Source: Paraburkholderia heleia NBRC 101817
GTDB lineage: Bacteria > Pseudomonadota > Gammaproteobacteria > Burkholderiales > Burkholderiaceae
Reading direction: 5' to 3'
Assembly (NCBI RefSeq): GCF_000739775.1
Contig: NZ_BBJH01000004.1
Coordinates: forward strand, 62,001-126,000
DNA: 64,000 nucleotides
A program made the translations under genes and the position numbers. Positions 50,187-60,048 of this stretch are shown here, one piece after another. Position 1 is the stretch's first letter. Each line of letters begins with the position of its first letter. Under the pieces are notes generated by a model. It made no database searches. It was not told where the DNA came from and worked only from the letters and a program-made list of their open reading frames with translations.

Positions 50187-52571
50187 TCAGTCCGTTTTGC
50201 GGCTGTTTGCCCGCAGCGCGTCCAGCGCATCGAGAATCGCTTCAGGCGTCGCGGGCGCACGCAGCGGCGCGGCTTCGTGCGCCTCGGGCACCGCGGCGCC
50301 CACGGCGTCGCGAATTGCGAGAAACACCGAGAACGGCAACAGCAAGGGCGGTTCGCCTACGGCCTTCGAGCGGAACACGGTCGGTTCGACGTTGTCGTTG
50401 CCGCCACCGCGATAGAGCCTCACGTTGAACGCCTCCGGCGTGTCGCTCACCGCCGGAATCTTGTACGTCGAAGGCGCATGCGTCATGAGCCGACCGTCGC
50501 GGTTCCACCAGAGCTCCTCGGTGGTGAGCCAGCCCATGCCCTGGATGAAGCCGCCTTCCACCTGGCCGAGATCGATGGCCGGGTTGATCGACTGGCCCGC
50601 GTCGTGCAGCACGTCGGCGCGCACGAGCTTCCATTCGCCCGTGAGCGTATCGACGACCACTTCGGACACCGCCGCGCCATAGGCGAAGTAGTAGAACGGA
50701 TGGCCGGTGAGCATGCGCGCGTCCCAATGCACTTTGGGCGTCGCGTAAAAGCCATCGGACCACAGTTGCACGCGCTTCATGTACGCGAGTTCGACGAGTT
50801 CGCCAAAGGCGATCGCCTTGCCGTTCGCTCGCACGAGGCCGGCTTCGAACGCGACGTCTTCGGCCGCACCGCCGTATTGTGCAGCCGCGCAAGCCGCGAG
50901 ACGCGCGCGGATGGTAAGCGCTGCATCCTCGGCGGCCTTGCCGTTGAGATCGCTGCCCGTGGAGGCCGCCGTGGCCGAAGTATTGGCGACCTTCGAGGTA
51001 TCGGCGGCGCTCACGCGCACACGTACGAGCGGCAGTCCGAGCGTGCCCGCCACGACCTGCGCGACCTTGGTGTTGAGCCCCTGGCCCATTTCGGTGCCGC
51101 CGTGGTTCACGAGCACCGAGCCGTCGCGGTACACATGAACGAGCGCGCCTGCCTGGTTCAGATGCGGCACGTTGAACGAGATGCCGAACTTGACCGGCGT
51201 GAGCGCCAGGCCGCGCTTGAGCACGGGGCTCGTGCGGTTGTACGCGGCGATGGCTGCGCGACGCTCGTGATAGCGGCTCGACGCGAGCAGTTCGTCGGTG
51301 AGCGGCGCGAGCACGTTGTCCTCCACGCGCTGGCCGTACGGCGTGATGTCACGCTCGCCGATGCCGTAGTAGTTCGCGCGCCGCACATCGAGCGGATCGC
51401 GGCCCAGCGCCCTGGCGATTTCGTCGAGCATCACCTCCATCACGAGCGCGCCTTGCGGGCCGCCGAAGCCGCGAAACGCGGTGTTCGACTGCGTGTTCGT
51501 CCTGCAGCAGAGCGCGACGATCTCGACATCCGGCAGAAAGTAGGCGTTGTCGAAGTGGCATACCGCGCGCGTGGCGACTGCGCCCGAAAGATCGGCGGAA
51601 TAGCCCGCGCGCAGCGCGATCTCCACGCGTGCGCCGAGGAGCCGTCCTGCGTCGTCGTAGCCCGCCTCATACGTGTAGCGCGCATCGTGGCGTTTGCCGG
51701 TGATCATGAAGTCGTCGTCGCGATCCGCGCGCAGCTTCACGGGCCGCTGCAGCTTGTGCGCCGCGAGCGCGGCGATGCACGCGAACAGCGCCGACTGCGA
51801 TTCCTTGCCGCCGAAACCGCCGCCCATGCGCCGGCATTCGCAGGCGACGCGATGTGCGGGCCAGCCGAGCAGATGCGCGACGACCTGCTGCATTTCGCTC
51901 GGGTGCTGGGTCGAGCTGTAGACGAGCATGCCTGTTTGCTCTTGTGGGAGCGCGTAGGCCACCTGGCCTTCGAGATAGAACTGCTCCTGGCCGCCCACGG
52001 CAAACGTGCCCGCCAGGCGATGCGGCGCTGCGGCGAGCGCAGCATCGGGCGCGCCGCGCACGAGCCGCAGCGGCGGCAGCACGTAATGCTGGCGCGTGCG
52101 CGCCTCTTCGATGCTCAGAACAGGCTCGAGCGGGGCGTAGCGAACGACGTCTTCGTTCGCGGCGAGGGCCGCGGCGCGGCGCGCGAGTTCGTGGCTCGTG
52201 GCGATCACCGCGAACACGGGCTGCCCGAGATAGTGCACGACGTCGCTTGCGAGCACCGGGTCGTCGTGCACGACCGGGCCGCAGTCGTTCTCGCCGGGGA
52301 TGTCGGCGGCCGTCAGCACCGCAAGCACGCCTGGCGACGCGCGCACGCGTTCGAGATCCAGCGCGACGATGCGCGCGTGCGCATGGCGCGCGAGGCCGAG
52401 CGCCGCGTGCACGGTGCCGTGCAGTTCGGGGATGTCGTCGGTGTAGCGCGCCGCGCCGCTGACGTGCGCGTCGGCGGATTCGTGCGGCAGCGCTGCGCCG
52501 AGTGCGCGCTCGTGGGCGCGCCCGGTGCCTGGCGGCTGACGCATGACGAGCGCTTCGGCTTGATCGTTCAT
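50187..52571 (-). CDS. xdhB: Xanthine dehydrogenase molybdopterin-binding subunit
   Basis: 794 residues; contains the Moco active site that hydroxylates hypoxanthine and xanthine to urate. Motifs: GGGFGGKESQSALFA, NTAFRGFGGPQGALV with the substrate arginine, VNHGGTEMGQGLNTKVAQV and the catalytic glutamate in KAVGEPPLLL. Its ATG overlaps the xdhA stop as ATGA (52568-52571). Partner of XdhA in the heterotetramer. Confidence 0.95.
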   Translation of the reverse strand: MNDQAEALVMRQPPGTGRAHERALGAALPHESADAHVSGAARYTDDIPELHGTVHAALGLARHAHARIVALDLERVRASPGVLAVLTAADIPGENDCGPVVHDDPVLASDVVHYLGQPVFAVIATSHELARRAAALAANEDVVRYAPLEPVLSIEEARTRQHYVLPPLRLVRGAPDAALAAAPHRLAGTFAVGGQEQFYLEGQVAYALPQEQTGMLVYSSTQHPSEMQQVVAHLLGWPAHRVACECRRMGGGFGGKESQSALFACIAALAAHKLQRPVKLRADRDDDFMITGKRHDARYTYEAGYDDAGRLLGARVEIALRAGYSADLSGAVATRAVCHFDNAYFLPDVEIVALCCRTNTQSNTAFRGFGGPQGALVMEVMLDEIARALGRDPLDVRRANYYGIGERDITPYGQRVEDNVLAPLTDELLASSRYHERRAAIAAYNRTSPVLKRGLALTPVKFGISFNVPHLNQAGALVHVYRDGSVLVNHGGTEMGQGLNTKVAQVVAGTLGLPLVRVRVSAADTSKVANTSATAASTGSDLNGKAAEDAALTIRARLAACAAAQYGGAAEDVAFEAGLVRANGKAIAFGELVELAYMKRVQLWSDGFYATPKVHWDARMLTGHPFYYFAYGAAVSEVVVDTLTGEWKLVRADVLHDAGQSINPAIDLGQVEGGFIQGMGWLTTEELWWNRDGRLMTHAPSTYKIPAVSDTPEAFNVRLYRGGGNDNVEPTVFRSKAVGEPPLLLPFSVFLAIRDAVGAAVPEAHEAAPLRAPATPEAILDALDALRANSRKTD

Positions 52572-54124
52572 GGCGCGACTCCGGCGGCTGCGAAACCCTG
52601 GCCATCGTCGTCGCCTTCGGCGAAAGCGAACGCGTTGACGTCGCACAGCGCGAGCGGGGCCTCGTCGCGCGTTTCGAGCCAGCAGCGCCAGAGCAGATTG
52701 CGCGCGACCTTCAGCCGATAGGCGCCACTCGCGCGCATGTCCGTGAGCGGCCGATAGTCGGTGGCGAGCGCATCCATCGCGTGCTGTGCGCCGGTTTCGT
52801 CCCAACGCGCGCCGGTGAGCGCGGCTTCGGCAAGCGCGGCGCGCTGCGGGATCGCGGCCATGCCGCCGTAGGCGATACGCGCGCTCGCGAGTGTGCCGTC
52901 CTCGCGCACGTCGAGGGCGAACGCGGCGCACACCGCCGAGATGTCCTGGTCGTAGCGCTTCGCGACCTTGTAGGTGCGAAAGCGCAGCGTCGGCGCGGGG
53001 CGCGGCACGCGGACCGCCTCGACGAATTCGCCCGCTTCGAGCGCGTTCTTCTGGTAGCCCGTGTAGAAGGCCTCGAGCGGCAGTGTGCGCACGTGCGCCG
53101 CACGGCGCAGCACGAGCGTGGCGTCGAGCGCGAGCAGCGCGGGCATCGAGTCGCCGATCGGCGAGCCGTTCGCGACGTTGCCGCCGAGCGTGCCCGCGTT
53201 GCGAATGGGCAGCGAGGCGAAGCGCGCCCACAGTTCCGCGAGTTCGGGGTAATCGGCGGCGAGTGCGGCGTAGGCCTCTTCGAGCGGGACGGCCGCGCCG
53301 ATCGTGAGCGTCTGGGCGTCGCGCGAAACGGTCGTCAGTTCCGCGACATTGCCGGTATAGATGAGGTCGCCGAGGTCGCGGAACTGCTTCGTGACCCACA
53401 GGCCGATATCGGTGCTGCCCGCGAGCACGCGCGCGCCAGGATGCGCGGCACGCAGCGCCGCGAAGGCGGCGAGCGTGCGCGGCGCGTAGAACGTGTTTTC
53501 GCCGTGCGCCGCGCCGCGCACGTCGGGGCCGCGATATTCGAAGGTGCCGGTGCGCTGCAGCGCGCGCAAATGCGCCTCGACGCCGGCGCGATCGAGCGAC
53601 ACGCGCGCATGGCAGGTTTCGTCGAACATGCGCAGCGCCGCTTCGATGATCGGCCGGTAGCCGGTGCAGCGGCACAGATTGCCCGAGAGCGCCTCGTTGA
53701 TTTCCTCGCGGCTCGGCAAACCCGAGCCGGCAGGCTGGTTCTCGTAAAGCGCCCACAACGACATGACGAAGCCCGGCGTGCAGAAGCCGCACTGCGAGCC
53801 GTGGCAATCGACCATCGCCTGCTGGACCGGGTGCAGTGCGCCGTCCGGCTGGCGCAGGTCTTCGACGGTGTAGAGCGCGCGGCCGTCGAGGGTCGGCAGA
53901 AACTGGATGCAGGCGTTGACGGCCTTCAGCGCGAGACGGCCTTCGCTGTCGAGTTCGCCCACGACGACTGTGCACGCGCCGCAGTCGCCCTCCGCGCAGC
54001 CTTCCTTGGTGCCGCAGGCGTGCAGGTCCTCGCGCAGGTGCTGAAGCACCGTGCGCGTGGGAGGCAGGTCGCGCACTTCGTGCACGGCGCCTCGGTGGAG
54101 GAAGCGGATGGTTTGCGTTGTCAT
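52568..54124 (-). CDS. xdhA: Xanthine dehydrogenase iron-sulfur/FAD subunit
   Basis: 518 residues. Two [2Fe-2S] domains at the N-terminus: CGTKEGCAEGDCGAC and CGFCTPG ... CRCTGYRP; then a FAD-binding domain (about 185-380, AGSTDIGLWVTKQ and IRNAGTLGGNVANGSPIGDS) and a CO-dehydrogenase-like C-terminal domain. Passes electrons from the Moco subunit to NAD. ATG at 54124 begins the 2Fe-2S domain. First gene of the purine-catabolism block. Confidence 0.95.
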   Translation of the reverse strand: MTTQTIRFLHRGAVHEVRDLPPTRTVLQHLREDLHACGTKEGCAEGDCGACTVVVGELDSEGRLALKAVNACIQFLPTLDGRALYTVEDLRQPDGALHPVQQAMVDCHGSQCGFCTPGFVMSLWALYENQPAGSGLPSREEINEALSGNLCRCTGYRPIIEAALRMFDETCHARVSLDRAGVEAHLRALQRTGTFEYRGPDVRGAAHGENTFYAPRTLAAFAALRAAHPGARVLAGSTDIGLWVTKQFRDLGDLIYTGNVAELTTVSRDAQTLTIGAAVPLEEAYAALAADYPELAELWARFASLPIRNAGTLGGNVANGSPIGDSMPALLALDATLVLRRAAHVRTLPLEAFYTGYQKNALEAGEFVEAVRVPRPAPTLRFRTYKVAKRYDQDISAVCAAFALDVREDGTLASARIAYGGMAAIPQRAALAEAALTGARWDETGAQHAMDALATDYRPLTDMRASGAYRLKVARNLLWRCWLETRDEAPLALCDVNAFAFAEGDDDGQGFAAAGVAP

Positions 54125-54356
54125 GGTGAACCCGGGGACATTGCGGATCAGGCGCGCGTTACGAGAGGGGCGCGCCAACACCGGCCTCGCGCACGTAGAT
54201 CGCCATCCAGTTCCGAAGATAGCACCGCTTGCGGCAGGAAAGTATTTCCCCCGCAAGATGGGGATTATGTGACTTGGGTCATGACGCCGTCACGGCTCGC
54301 ATGGCGGCGCCAGGCCATTGTGTGCGGCGCGTGCGGCGATCGCGCCCTTTGGCGGG

Positions 54357-54887
54357 TCAGCGGCGGATGCCGGGCCACGACACCTGGCGGCGACGGTTGC
54401 GCCACAGGCTCAGGATCACGGCGAGGAACGCGATGACGAAGGCGAGCAGCGACCACACCGGCATGGTCAGGCCAAGCGTCGGCGGATAGGTGGTTTCGCA
54501 AAGGCCTTGCACCTTGAACACGCCGGGTAGCCAGTGCGCGAACGGCAGACCGTCGACGATGGGCTGCAGCGTGTCGAAACCGCAGCTGTAATTGGGGAAC
54601 GCCTGCACCCAGACGAGCTTCGCGGACGCGATCGCGCCGCCTGCCGCCGAAAGCACCACGAGCGCTTCGAGCACGCGCACGCCGCGCCAGCTCGTCATAC
54701 GCGCGCCGAGAAAGGCGAAGACCGCGATCAGGATCAGGAAATAGCGCCCCAGGATACACAGCGGGCACGGGTCCTGATGTTCGACATACTGGAAGTACAG
54801 GGCGCCGCCCAGCAGCGCGAGGCAGATCAGGCCAAGGAGGACCAGCAGGCCGCGCTCGCGGCGCAACAGCGCGTTATCGTCGTTCAT
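54357..54887 (-). CDS. dsbB: Disulfide bond formation protein B
   Basis: 176 residues with four membrane segments; reoxidises DsbA with quinone. The first periplasmic pair is in [13 protein letters not shown] and the second pair in SCGFDTL and GLCETTYPP. The conserved arginine follows the first pair. ATG at 54887. Normal length and layout for DsbB. The C-terminal [10 protein letters not shown] tail is cytoplasmic. Confidence 0.94.
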   Translation of the reverse strand: MNDDNALLRRERGLLVLLGLICLALLGGALYFQYVEHQDPCPLCILGRYFLILIAVFAFLGARMTSWRGVRVLEALVVLSAAGGAIASAKLVWVQAFPNYSCGFDTLQPIVDGLPFAHWLPGVFKVQGLCETTYPPTLGLTMPVWSLLAFVIAFLAVILSLWRNRRRQVSWPGIRR

Positions 54888-55038
54888 GAGGCTCGTTCGT
54901 TGTCTCGTTCGGTTCGGGTTGTCTGGCGCAGCGCGCAGGCCGCTGCGACGGCGTGACGGGATTCTAGCGCGAAGGTTGCGCGCGGCGCGGACGTGTCCTT
55001 GTCCGCGCGCAGGGGCGGTTGAGCGATTCCCGCTCGGG

Positions 55039-56430
55039 TCAGCGCAGCGGCGCGAGCACCGCTTCGACGCCGCGGCCAATGGCGAGCAGCGCGTCATCGT
55101 TGTCAGGCGCGCCGGCGAGCATCAGCCCGACGGGCGCCGCGCCGTAGTGATGGCATGGCAGCGAGAGGGCGCAGGCATCGAGGAAATTGAACGCGCTCGG
55201 GTTGCGCAGCACGAGCGCGTTGGTGCGCGCAAAGACATCGTCGTCGGCGGCGAGCGGGGCGACGGGGGGCGGCGCGATCGGCACGGTCGGCGCGATCACG
55301 GCGTCGAAGCGCGACCAGAGCGTGGCCTGCGCCTCGTCCATGACCGCTGCGCGGGCAGCGATCAGGTCCAGATAATCGGCGGCCGTCGCGTGCTCGCCCT
55401 TCAGGATCCGTACCAGCACGCGCGGGTCGTACTGGTCCCGATGCTTCGCAATCAGCTCGCGATGCCACGCATAGGCTTCCATCGGCGAGAAGCCGATGCG
55501 GTTGATCGCGGCGAAGCGCTCGAAGGCGGCAAAACGGACTTCGCTCACGATCGCGCCGGCCGCATCCAGATGCTTGAGCGCCGTATCGATCGTTTCTGCG
55601 ACTTCGGGGTCCACGCCGTCGGTCACGTAGTTGGTGAGCACGCCGAGGCGCACGCCTTCGAGGTGGCGCGCGGCCGGCACGAGCGGCGCGAGCCCGGCGA
55701 GCACGCGGTCCGTGAGCGCGCAGCACGCCACGGTGTTGCCGATCGGGCCGAAAGAGTCGAGCGTCGGGGAGAGCGGCACGGCGCCCGCTTTCGGAATGCG
55801 TCCGGCAGTGGGCTTGAAGCCCGTGAGGCCGCAGAACGCGGCGGGAATGCGGATGGAGCCGCCGGTGTCGGTGCCGAGAGCGACGGCGGCCATGCCGTCC
55901 GCGACCGAGGCCGCCGCGCCCGAGGACGAGCCGCCGGCCACGCGCGCATCGCCTGCGACGCCGCGGCGCCAGGGCGAAAGCGGCGTGCCGTAGTGCGGGT
56001 TCAGGCCGAGCCCCGAGAACGCGAATTCGCTCATGTTGGTCCGGCCGACCAGCACCGCGCCCGCATGGCGCAGCCGCGCAACGGCGGTGGCGTCCGCCTT
56101 GGCGGGCGCCGCATTCGCGAGCGCCGTGGAGCCCGCGCGCGTGATTTCGCCCGCCACGTCGAACAGATCCTTCACCGAGACGGGGATGCCCGCGAGCGGC
56201 GAAAGCACGGTGCCGGCCGCGCGCAGGCGGTCGTGCGCGTCGGCGGCGGCGCGCACGCGCCCGGCATCCACGTGCGTGAAGACGGTCGCCCCCTGGCCGG
56301 CCGGGTCGGCGATGCGCTCGAGCGCGGCTTCGGCGAGCGCGCGGCTCGTCGTGCGGCCCGCGGCGAGATCGGCCGCGAGCTGGGCGAGGGGAGGGAACGG
56401 CGTAAAAGCGGGCGGGAAAGCGGTGGTCAT
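55039..56430 (-). CDS. Amidase (amidase signature family)
   Basis: 463 residues. The Ser-cisSer-Lys catalytic triad is visible as the lysine in SVKDLFD near residue 85, the serine in GGSSSGAAA near 165 and the nucleophile in [23 protein letters not shown] near 185. Substrate unknown; the family includes aryl and aliphatic amidases and GatA. Not GatA here, since no gatC/gatB is nearby. The ATG at 56430 is preferred over a TTG at 56451. Confidence 0.9.
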   Translation of the reverse strand: MTTAFPPAFTPFPPLAQLAADLAAGRTTSRALAEAALERIADPAGQGATVFTHVDAGRVRAAADAHDRLRAAGTVLSPLAGIPVSVKDLFDVAGEITRAGSTALANAAPAKADATAVARLRHAGAVLVGRTNMSEFAFSGLGLNPHYGTPLSPWRRGVAGDARVAGGSSSGAAASVADGMAAVALGTDTGGSIRIPAAFCGLTGFKPTAGRIPKAGAVPLSPTLDSFGPIGNTVACCALTDRVLAGLAPLVPAARHLEGVRLGVLTNYVTDGVDPEVAETIDTALKHLDAAGAIVSEVRFAAFERFAAINRIGFSPMEAYAWHRELIAKHRDQYDPRVLVRILKGEHATAADYLDLIAARAAVMDEAQATLWSRFDAVIAPTVPIAPPPVAPLAADDDVFARTNALVLRNPSAFNFLDACALSLPCHHYGAAPVGLMLAGAPDNDDALLAIGRGVEAVLAPLR

Positions 56431-56644
56431 GGCGGCGGAAGACTCGGTCAATGCGCGGCGGCGCGCTGCGCGAAGTTCAGCGGAAGCAGGCGGTCAGGCC
56501 GCCGGCGAAGGGCGCCGATGGCGGCCGGCGCCCGCAAGGGTCGCATCATTGTAGGTCGGCTTTTTTCCTTGCGTGCGATTTGGCTCAGGCCGCGCATCGG
56601 GTAACATGTGCGGAATCGATAGCTATTTGTAAGGAAAGGCCTTC

Positions 56645-58402
56645 ATGCACCACGGAATCGGCTTCATTCAGGATCTGGCAGTCGTGATGGCGCTCGCGGG
56701 CGTCGTCACCGTGCTGTTTCATCGCCTGAAGCAGCCGGTCGTGCTCGGCTATATCGCGGCGGGCGTGATCATCGGGCCGTACACGCCGCCGTTCCAGCTC
56801 ATTCACGACGAGCAGACCATCCAGACGCTCGGCGAGCTCGGCGTGGTGTTCCTGATGTTCTCCCTCGGCCTCGAATTCAGCCTGCGCAAGCTCTTCCAGG
56901 TGGGCGCGACCGCCATCGTCGCGGCGCTCTCGGAGATCGTGCTGATGTTGTGGATCGGCTACGAGATCGGCCGCGCGTTCGGCTGGGCCACGATGGATGC
57001 GCTGTTCCTCGGCGCGATCCTCGCGATCTCATCGACTACGATCATCGTCAAGGCGCTTTCCGATCTCGGCGTGAAGCGCGAGCCGTTCGCGCAGCTCGTG
57101 TTCGGCATCCTGATCGTCGAGGACATTCTCGGCATCGCCATGCTCGTGCTGCTGGGCGGCATCGCGCAGACGGGCGAGCTTTCGCCGGGCATCGCGCTCA
57201 TCACGCTCGGCAAGCTGCTGCTCTTCATGCTGGTCTCGCTGCTCGCGGGCATCCTGATCGTGCCGCGCGTGCTCGGCTATATCGCGCGCGTGGGCAACGA
57301 CGAGATGCTGCTCGTCTCCGTGCTCGGCTTTTGCTTCGGCTTTTGCCTGCTCGTCGTGAAGCTCGATTATTCGATCGCGCTCGGCGCGTTCCTGATCGGC
57401 GCGGTGATGGCCGAGTCGCGGCATCTGCATCGCATCGAGCATCTCGTCGCGCCGCTGCGCGACGCATTCTCCGCCATCTTCTTCGTGACGATCGGGCTCA
57501 TGCTCAACCCGCTCGTGCTGGTCGATTACGCCTGGCCGATCGCCGTGATCTCGATTGCCGTCGTGCTCGGCAAGCTCGTGTCGTGCGGCCTCGGCACCTT
57601 TCTCGCGGGCCGCGACGGGCGCACCGCCATGCGCGTGGGCATGACCGTCTCGCAGATCGGCGAGTTCTCGTTCATTATCGCCTCGCTCGGACTCACGCTG
57701 AAGGTGACGAGCGGGTTTCTCTATCCGATCGCCGTGACCGTTTCGGCCATCACGACGCTCACCACGCCTTACCTCATCCGCATTGCCGATCCGCTCTCGC
57801 AGCGCCTTGCGCGCGCCATGCCGCCCGCCGTCTCGAACGTGTTCGGCATGTACGGCCAGTGGCTGCGCTGCCTCGTGCCGCGCTCCGAGGGGCCCACGAT
57901 CTTTTCGCTCACGAAACGCATCGTCGTGCAGATTGCCGTGAATCTCGCGCTCGTCTCGGCGATCTTCATCGGCGTCTCGTACGGTGCGCGCTACGCGGCG
58001 CCGCTGCTTGCGCACTGGATCGCCGACGAGCGCATTCAGCGCGTCGTCCTCTGGAGCGCCGCGCTCGCGCTCGCGATGCCGTTTCTCGTGGCGGTGTGGC
58101 GCAAGACGCAGTCGCTCGCGCTGTTGCTCGCCGAAGTGAGCGTGCAGCCGGAGAAGGCCGGGCGCTTTACACGCGCGATCCGCCATGTGATTGCGGAACT
58201 GGTGCCCGTGGTCTCGATGGTCGGCGTGTTCCTGCTCGTGGCGGCGCTGTCGGGGACGATCCTGCCGCCCACGGGCTTTCTCGCCGGCGTGCTGGTGTGC
58301 GCGGCGGCGCTCACCATGCTGCTGTGGCGCTGGTGCGTGAAGATCCACGCGTCGATGCAGATTGCGTTGCGCGAGACCTTCGACGAGCGGCCGGATGCCT
58401 GA
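56645..58402 (+). CDS. CPA2-family monovalent cation:proton antiporter
   Basis: 585 residues with about 12-13 membrane segments in the first 400. KefB/KefC-like motifs: LKQPVVLGYIAAGVIIGPYTP, LGVVFLMFSLGLEFSLRKL and SSTTIIVKALSDLGVK. The C-terminal 180 residues hold further membrane helices, and I see no Rossmann RCK (TrkA-N) domain, so it would not be gated through NAD/glutathione like KefC. YbaL- or GerN-like relatives are possible. GGAAAGG precedes the ATG. Confidence 0.88.
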   Translation: MHHGIGFIQDLAVVMALAGVVTVLFHRLKQPVVLGYIAAGVIIGPYTPPFQLIHDEQTIQTLGELGVVFLMFSLGLEFSLRKLFQVGATAIVAALSEIVLMLWIGYEIGRAFGWATMDALFLGAILAISSTTIIVKALSDLGVKREPFAQLVFGILIVEDILGIAMLVLLGGIAQTGELSPGIALITLGKLLLFMLVSLLAGILIVPRVLGYIARVGNDEMLLVSVLGFCFGFCLLVVKLDYSIALGAFLIGAVMAESRHLHRIEHLVAPLRDAFSAIFFVTIGLMLNPLVLVDYAWPIAVISIAVVLGKLVSCGLGTFLAGRDGRTAMRVGMTVSQIGEFSFIIASLGLTLKVTSGFLYPIAVTVSAITTLTTPYLIRIADPLSQRLARAMPPAVSNVFGMYGQWLRCLVPRSEGPTIFSLTKRIVVQIAVNLALVSAIFIGVSYGARYAAPLLAHWIADERIQRVVLWSAALALAMPFLVAVWRKTQSLALLLAEVSVQPEKAGRFTRAIRHVIAELVPVVSMVGVFLLVAALSGTILPPTGFLAGVLVCAAALTMLLWRWCVKIHASMQIALRETFDERPDA

Positions 58403-58535
58403 CCCAGATGTGTTCGGGACGCCCCCGGTGTGACGGGATGTGAGCAATTGTGTGCGGGGGTGGCGGCGGCGTGCCGTGCGACGGATAATCAAGGCCTGTT
58501 CATTCGTTCGCGCGCCGCGCGCCTGACCCCACGTC

Positions 58536-59930
58536 ATGAGCGATAACAAATCAGACCAACCCGAGGTCCCTGACGGCGCCAGCCGTCCTGCCGATGCCGG
58601 TCCCGCCGGCGCCCCCCCGGCCTCGTCCTCCGCTCCTGCCGGTTCTCCCGGCGCCTCCGCTGGTTCTCCCTCCGCTTCTCCGTCCGCATCTCCGTCTGCT
58701 TCTTCGCCTGCCTCGCCCTCCGGGGAAGCCGCGCAACGTGCTTCGACCGATGCGCCCGAAAGCGCCTCGACCGTCACGCCCGACGCTGGAGGGGCGGCCG
58801 CGGCTTCCACACCTCGCGAGTTGCCGAAGCAGGCGCCGGCGGGCACGACGCCGGGTATTCCGATCAGCGAAACCGCCGAGGCCGGCAAGGCCGCGCCCGC
58901 GCCGGCCCCGCATGCCGAACCGGCGAGCACGGCCGAGGCGGCCGCGTCTGCAGCGCCGCAACGTCCCGGTGCTGCGCCAGCCGGCTTTGGCCAGGCGCCC
59001 GACTTCACGGCGCATCATCCACCGCCGCCCGGCGCCATTGCGCCGGAACCGCCGCGTTATCTGCGCCCGAGCGATTCGGCCTGGGCGGTGTTCGGCCGCA
59101 TCGTCGCGGCGCGTGCGCGGCAGCTGTTCGATCGCGCCGGTCAGCGCATCACGCAGCGCACGCTGCGCATCGGCGTGTCGGCGCGGATCTTCCACCCGGA
59201 GCCGGGCGCACAGGGGCTGCGCGGCAAGACGCTGCAATACCTGGAGGAATCGATCGCACACTGGGTGATGTCCCGGGACGTCATCGTGTTCATGATCCCG
59301 ACGGTCGGGCACCAGGGGATGCTGCACCCGAGCAATATCCGCCTGCGCGATTACGCGAAGCATCTCGACGGCCTGCTGCTGCAGGGCGGCGCCGACGTCT
59401 CGCCGCAGACGTATGCGGAAATCTCGCCGCGCCCCGAGTGGCCGGGCGACCGCGTGCGCGACATGTACGAGCTCGAACTGCTGCATGAGTTCGTCGAGTC
59501 GGGCAAGCCGGTGTTGGGCGTGTGCCGCGGCTGCCAGCTCATCAATGTGGCGTTCGGCGGCACGCTTTATCAGGACATCGCGTCCGACGTGCCGACGGCC
59601 GGCGTGCATGTGAGCGAGCATTACGACCAGCATCGCCACGCGGTCACGTTTCCGGAGGGCTCGACGTTCGCAACCCTGTTCCCCGGGCGGCGCGAGGCGA
59701 TCGTCAACTCGATTCACCATCAGGCCGTGAAGAACCTCGGACGCGATCTGACCGTCGAGGCCGTTTCGGCGGGCGACGGGCTCATCGAGGCGGTGCGCTA
59801 CCGCCGCTCGCCGTTCGTGGTGGGCGTGCAGTGGCACCCCGAGTTCCATCGCGCGGGCGGCCCCGAACTGCTCGACTGCACGCCGCTGCTCGACACGTTC
59901 TTGCGAGCCGCGCGCGAAACCCGCTTCTGA
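58536..59930 (+). CDS. PuuD-like gamma-glutamyl hydrolase with disordered N-terminal extension
   Basis: 464 residues. The class I glutamine-amidotransferase domain (peptidase C26) begins near 210 and shows GVCRGCQLINVAFGGTLYQDI with nucleophile Cys330, and a histidine/glutamate pair in VGVQWHPEFH. PuuD hydrolyses gamma-glutamyl-GABA in polyamine breakdown. Residues 1-175 are almost entirely Ala, Pro, Ser and Gly with repeated PSASPSAS units and no fold, unlike the roughly 250-residue E. coli protein. No other puu genes are near, so the substrate is uncertain. Confidence 0.85.
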   Translation: MSDNKSDQPEVPDGASRPADAGPAGAPPASSSAPAGSPGASAGSPSASPSASPSASSPASPSGEAAQRASTDAPESASTVTPDAGGAAAASTPRELPKQAPAGTTPGIPISETAEAGKAAPAPAPHAEPASTAEAAASAAPQRPGAAPAGFGQAPDFTAHHPPPPGAIAPEPPRYLRPSDSAWAVFGRIVAARARQLFDRAGQRITQRTLRIGVSARIFHPEPGAQGLRGKTLQYLEESIAHWVMSRDVIVFMIPTVGHQGMLHPSNIRLRDYAKHLDGLLLQGGADVSPQTYAEISPRPEWPGDRVRDMYELELLHEFVESGKPVLGVCRGCQLINVAFGGTLYQDIASDVPTAGVHVSEHYDQHRHAVTFPEGSTFATLFPGRREAIVNSIHHQAVKNLGRDLTVEAVSAGDGLIEAVRYRRSPFVVGVQWHPEFHRAGGPELLDCTPLLDTFLRAARETRF

Positions 59931-60048
59931 TTGCCAACGAGGGGCATTTCACAACGAATCGCAGCAACCCCGTCCTGGCCGCGCGCAACCCCGCGCAACC
60001 CCGCAGTTGCCGGGCTTTTTATCGCGCGACGGTGGGCGGACTCCCGAG

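Noticed and set aside
55039..56430. GatA subunit of the aspartyl/glutamyl-tRNA amidotransferase
   Set aside because: Family motifs fit amidases in general, but gatB and gatC are absent nearby and the sequence lacks the GatA-like opening.
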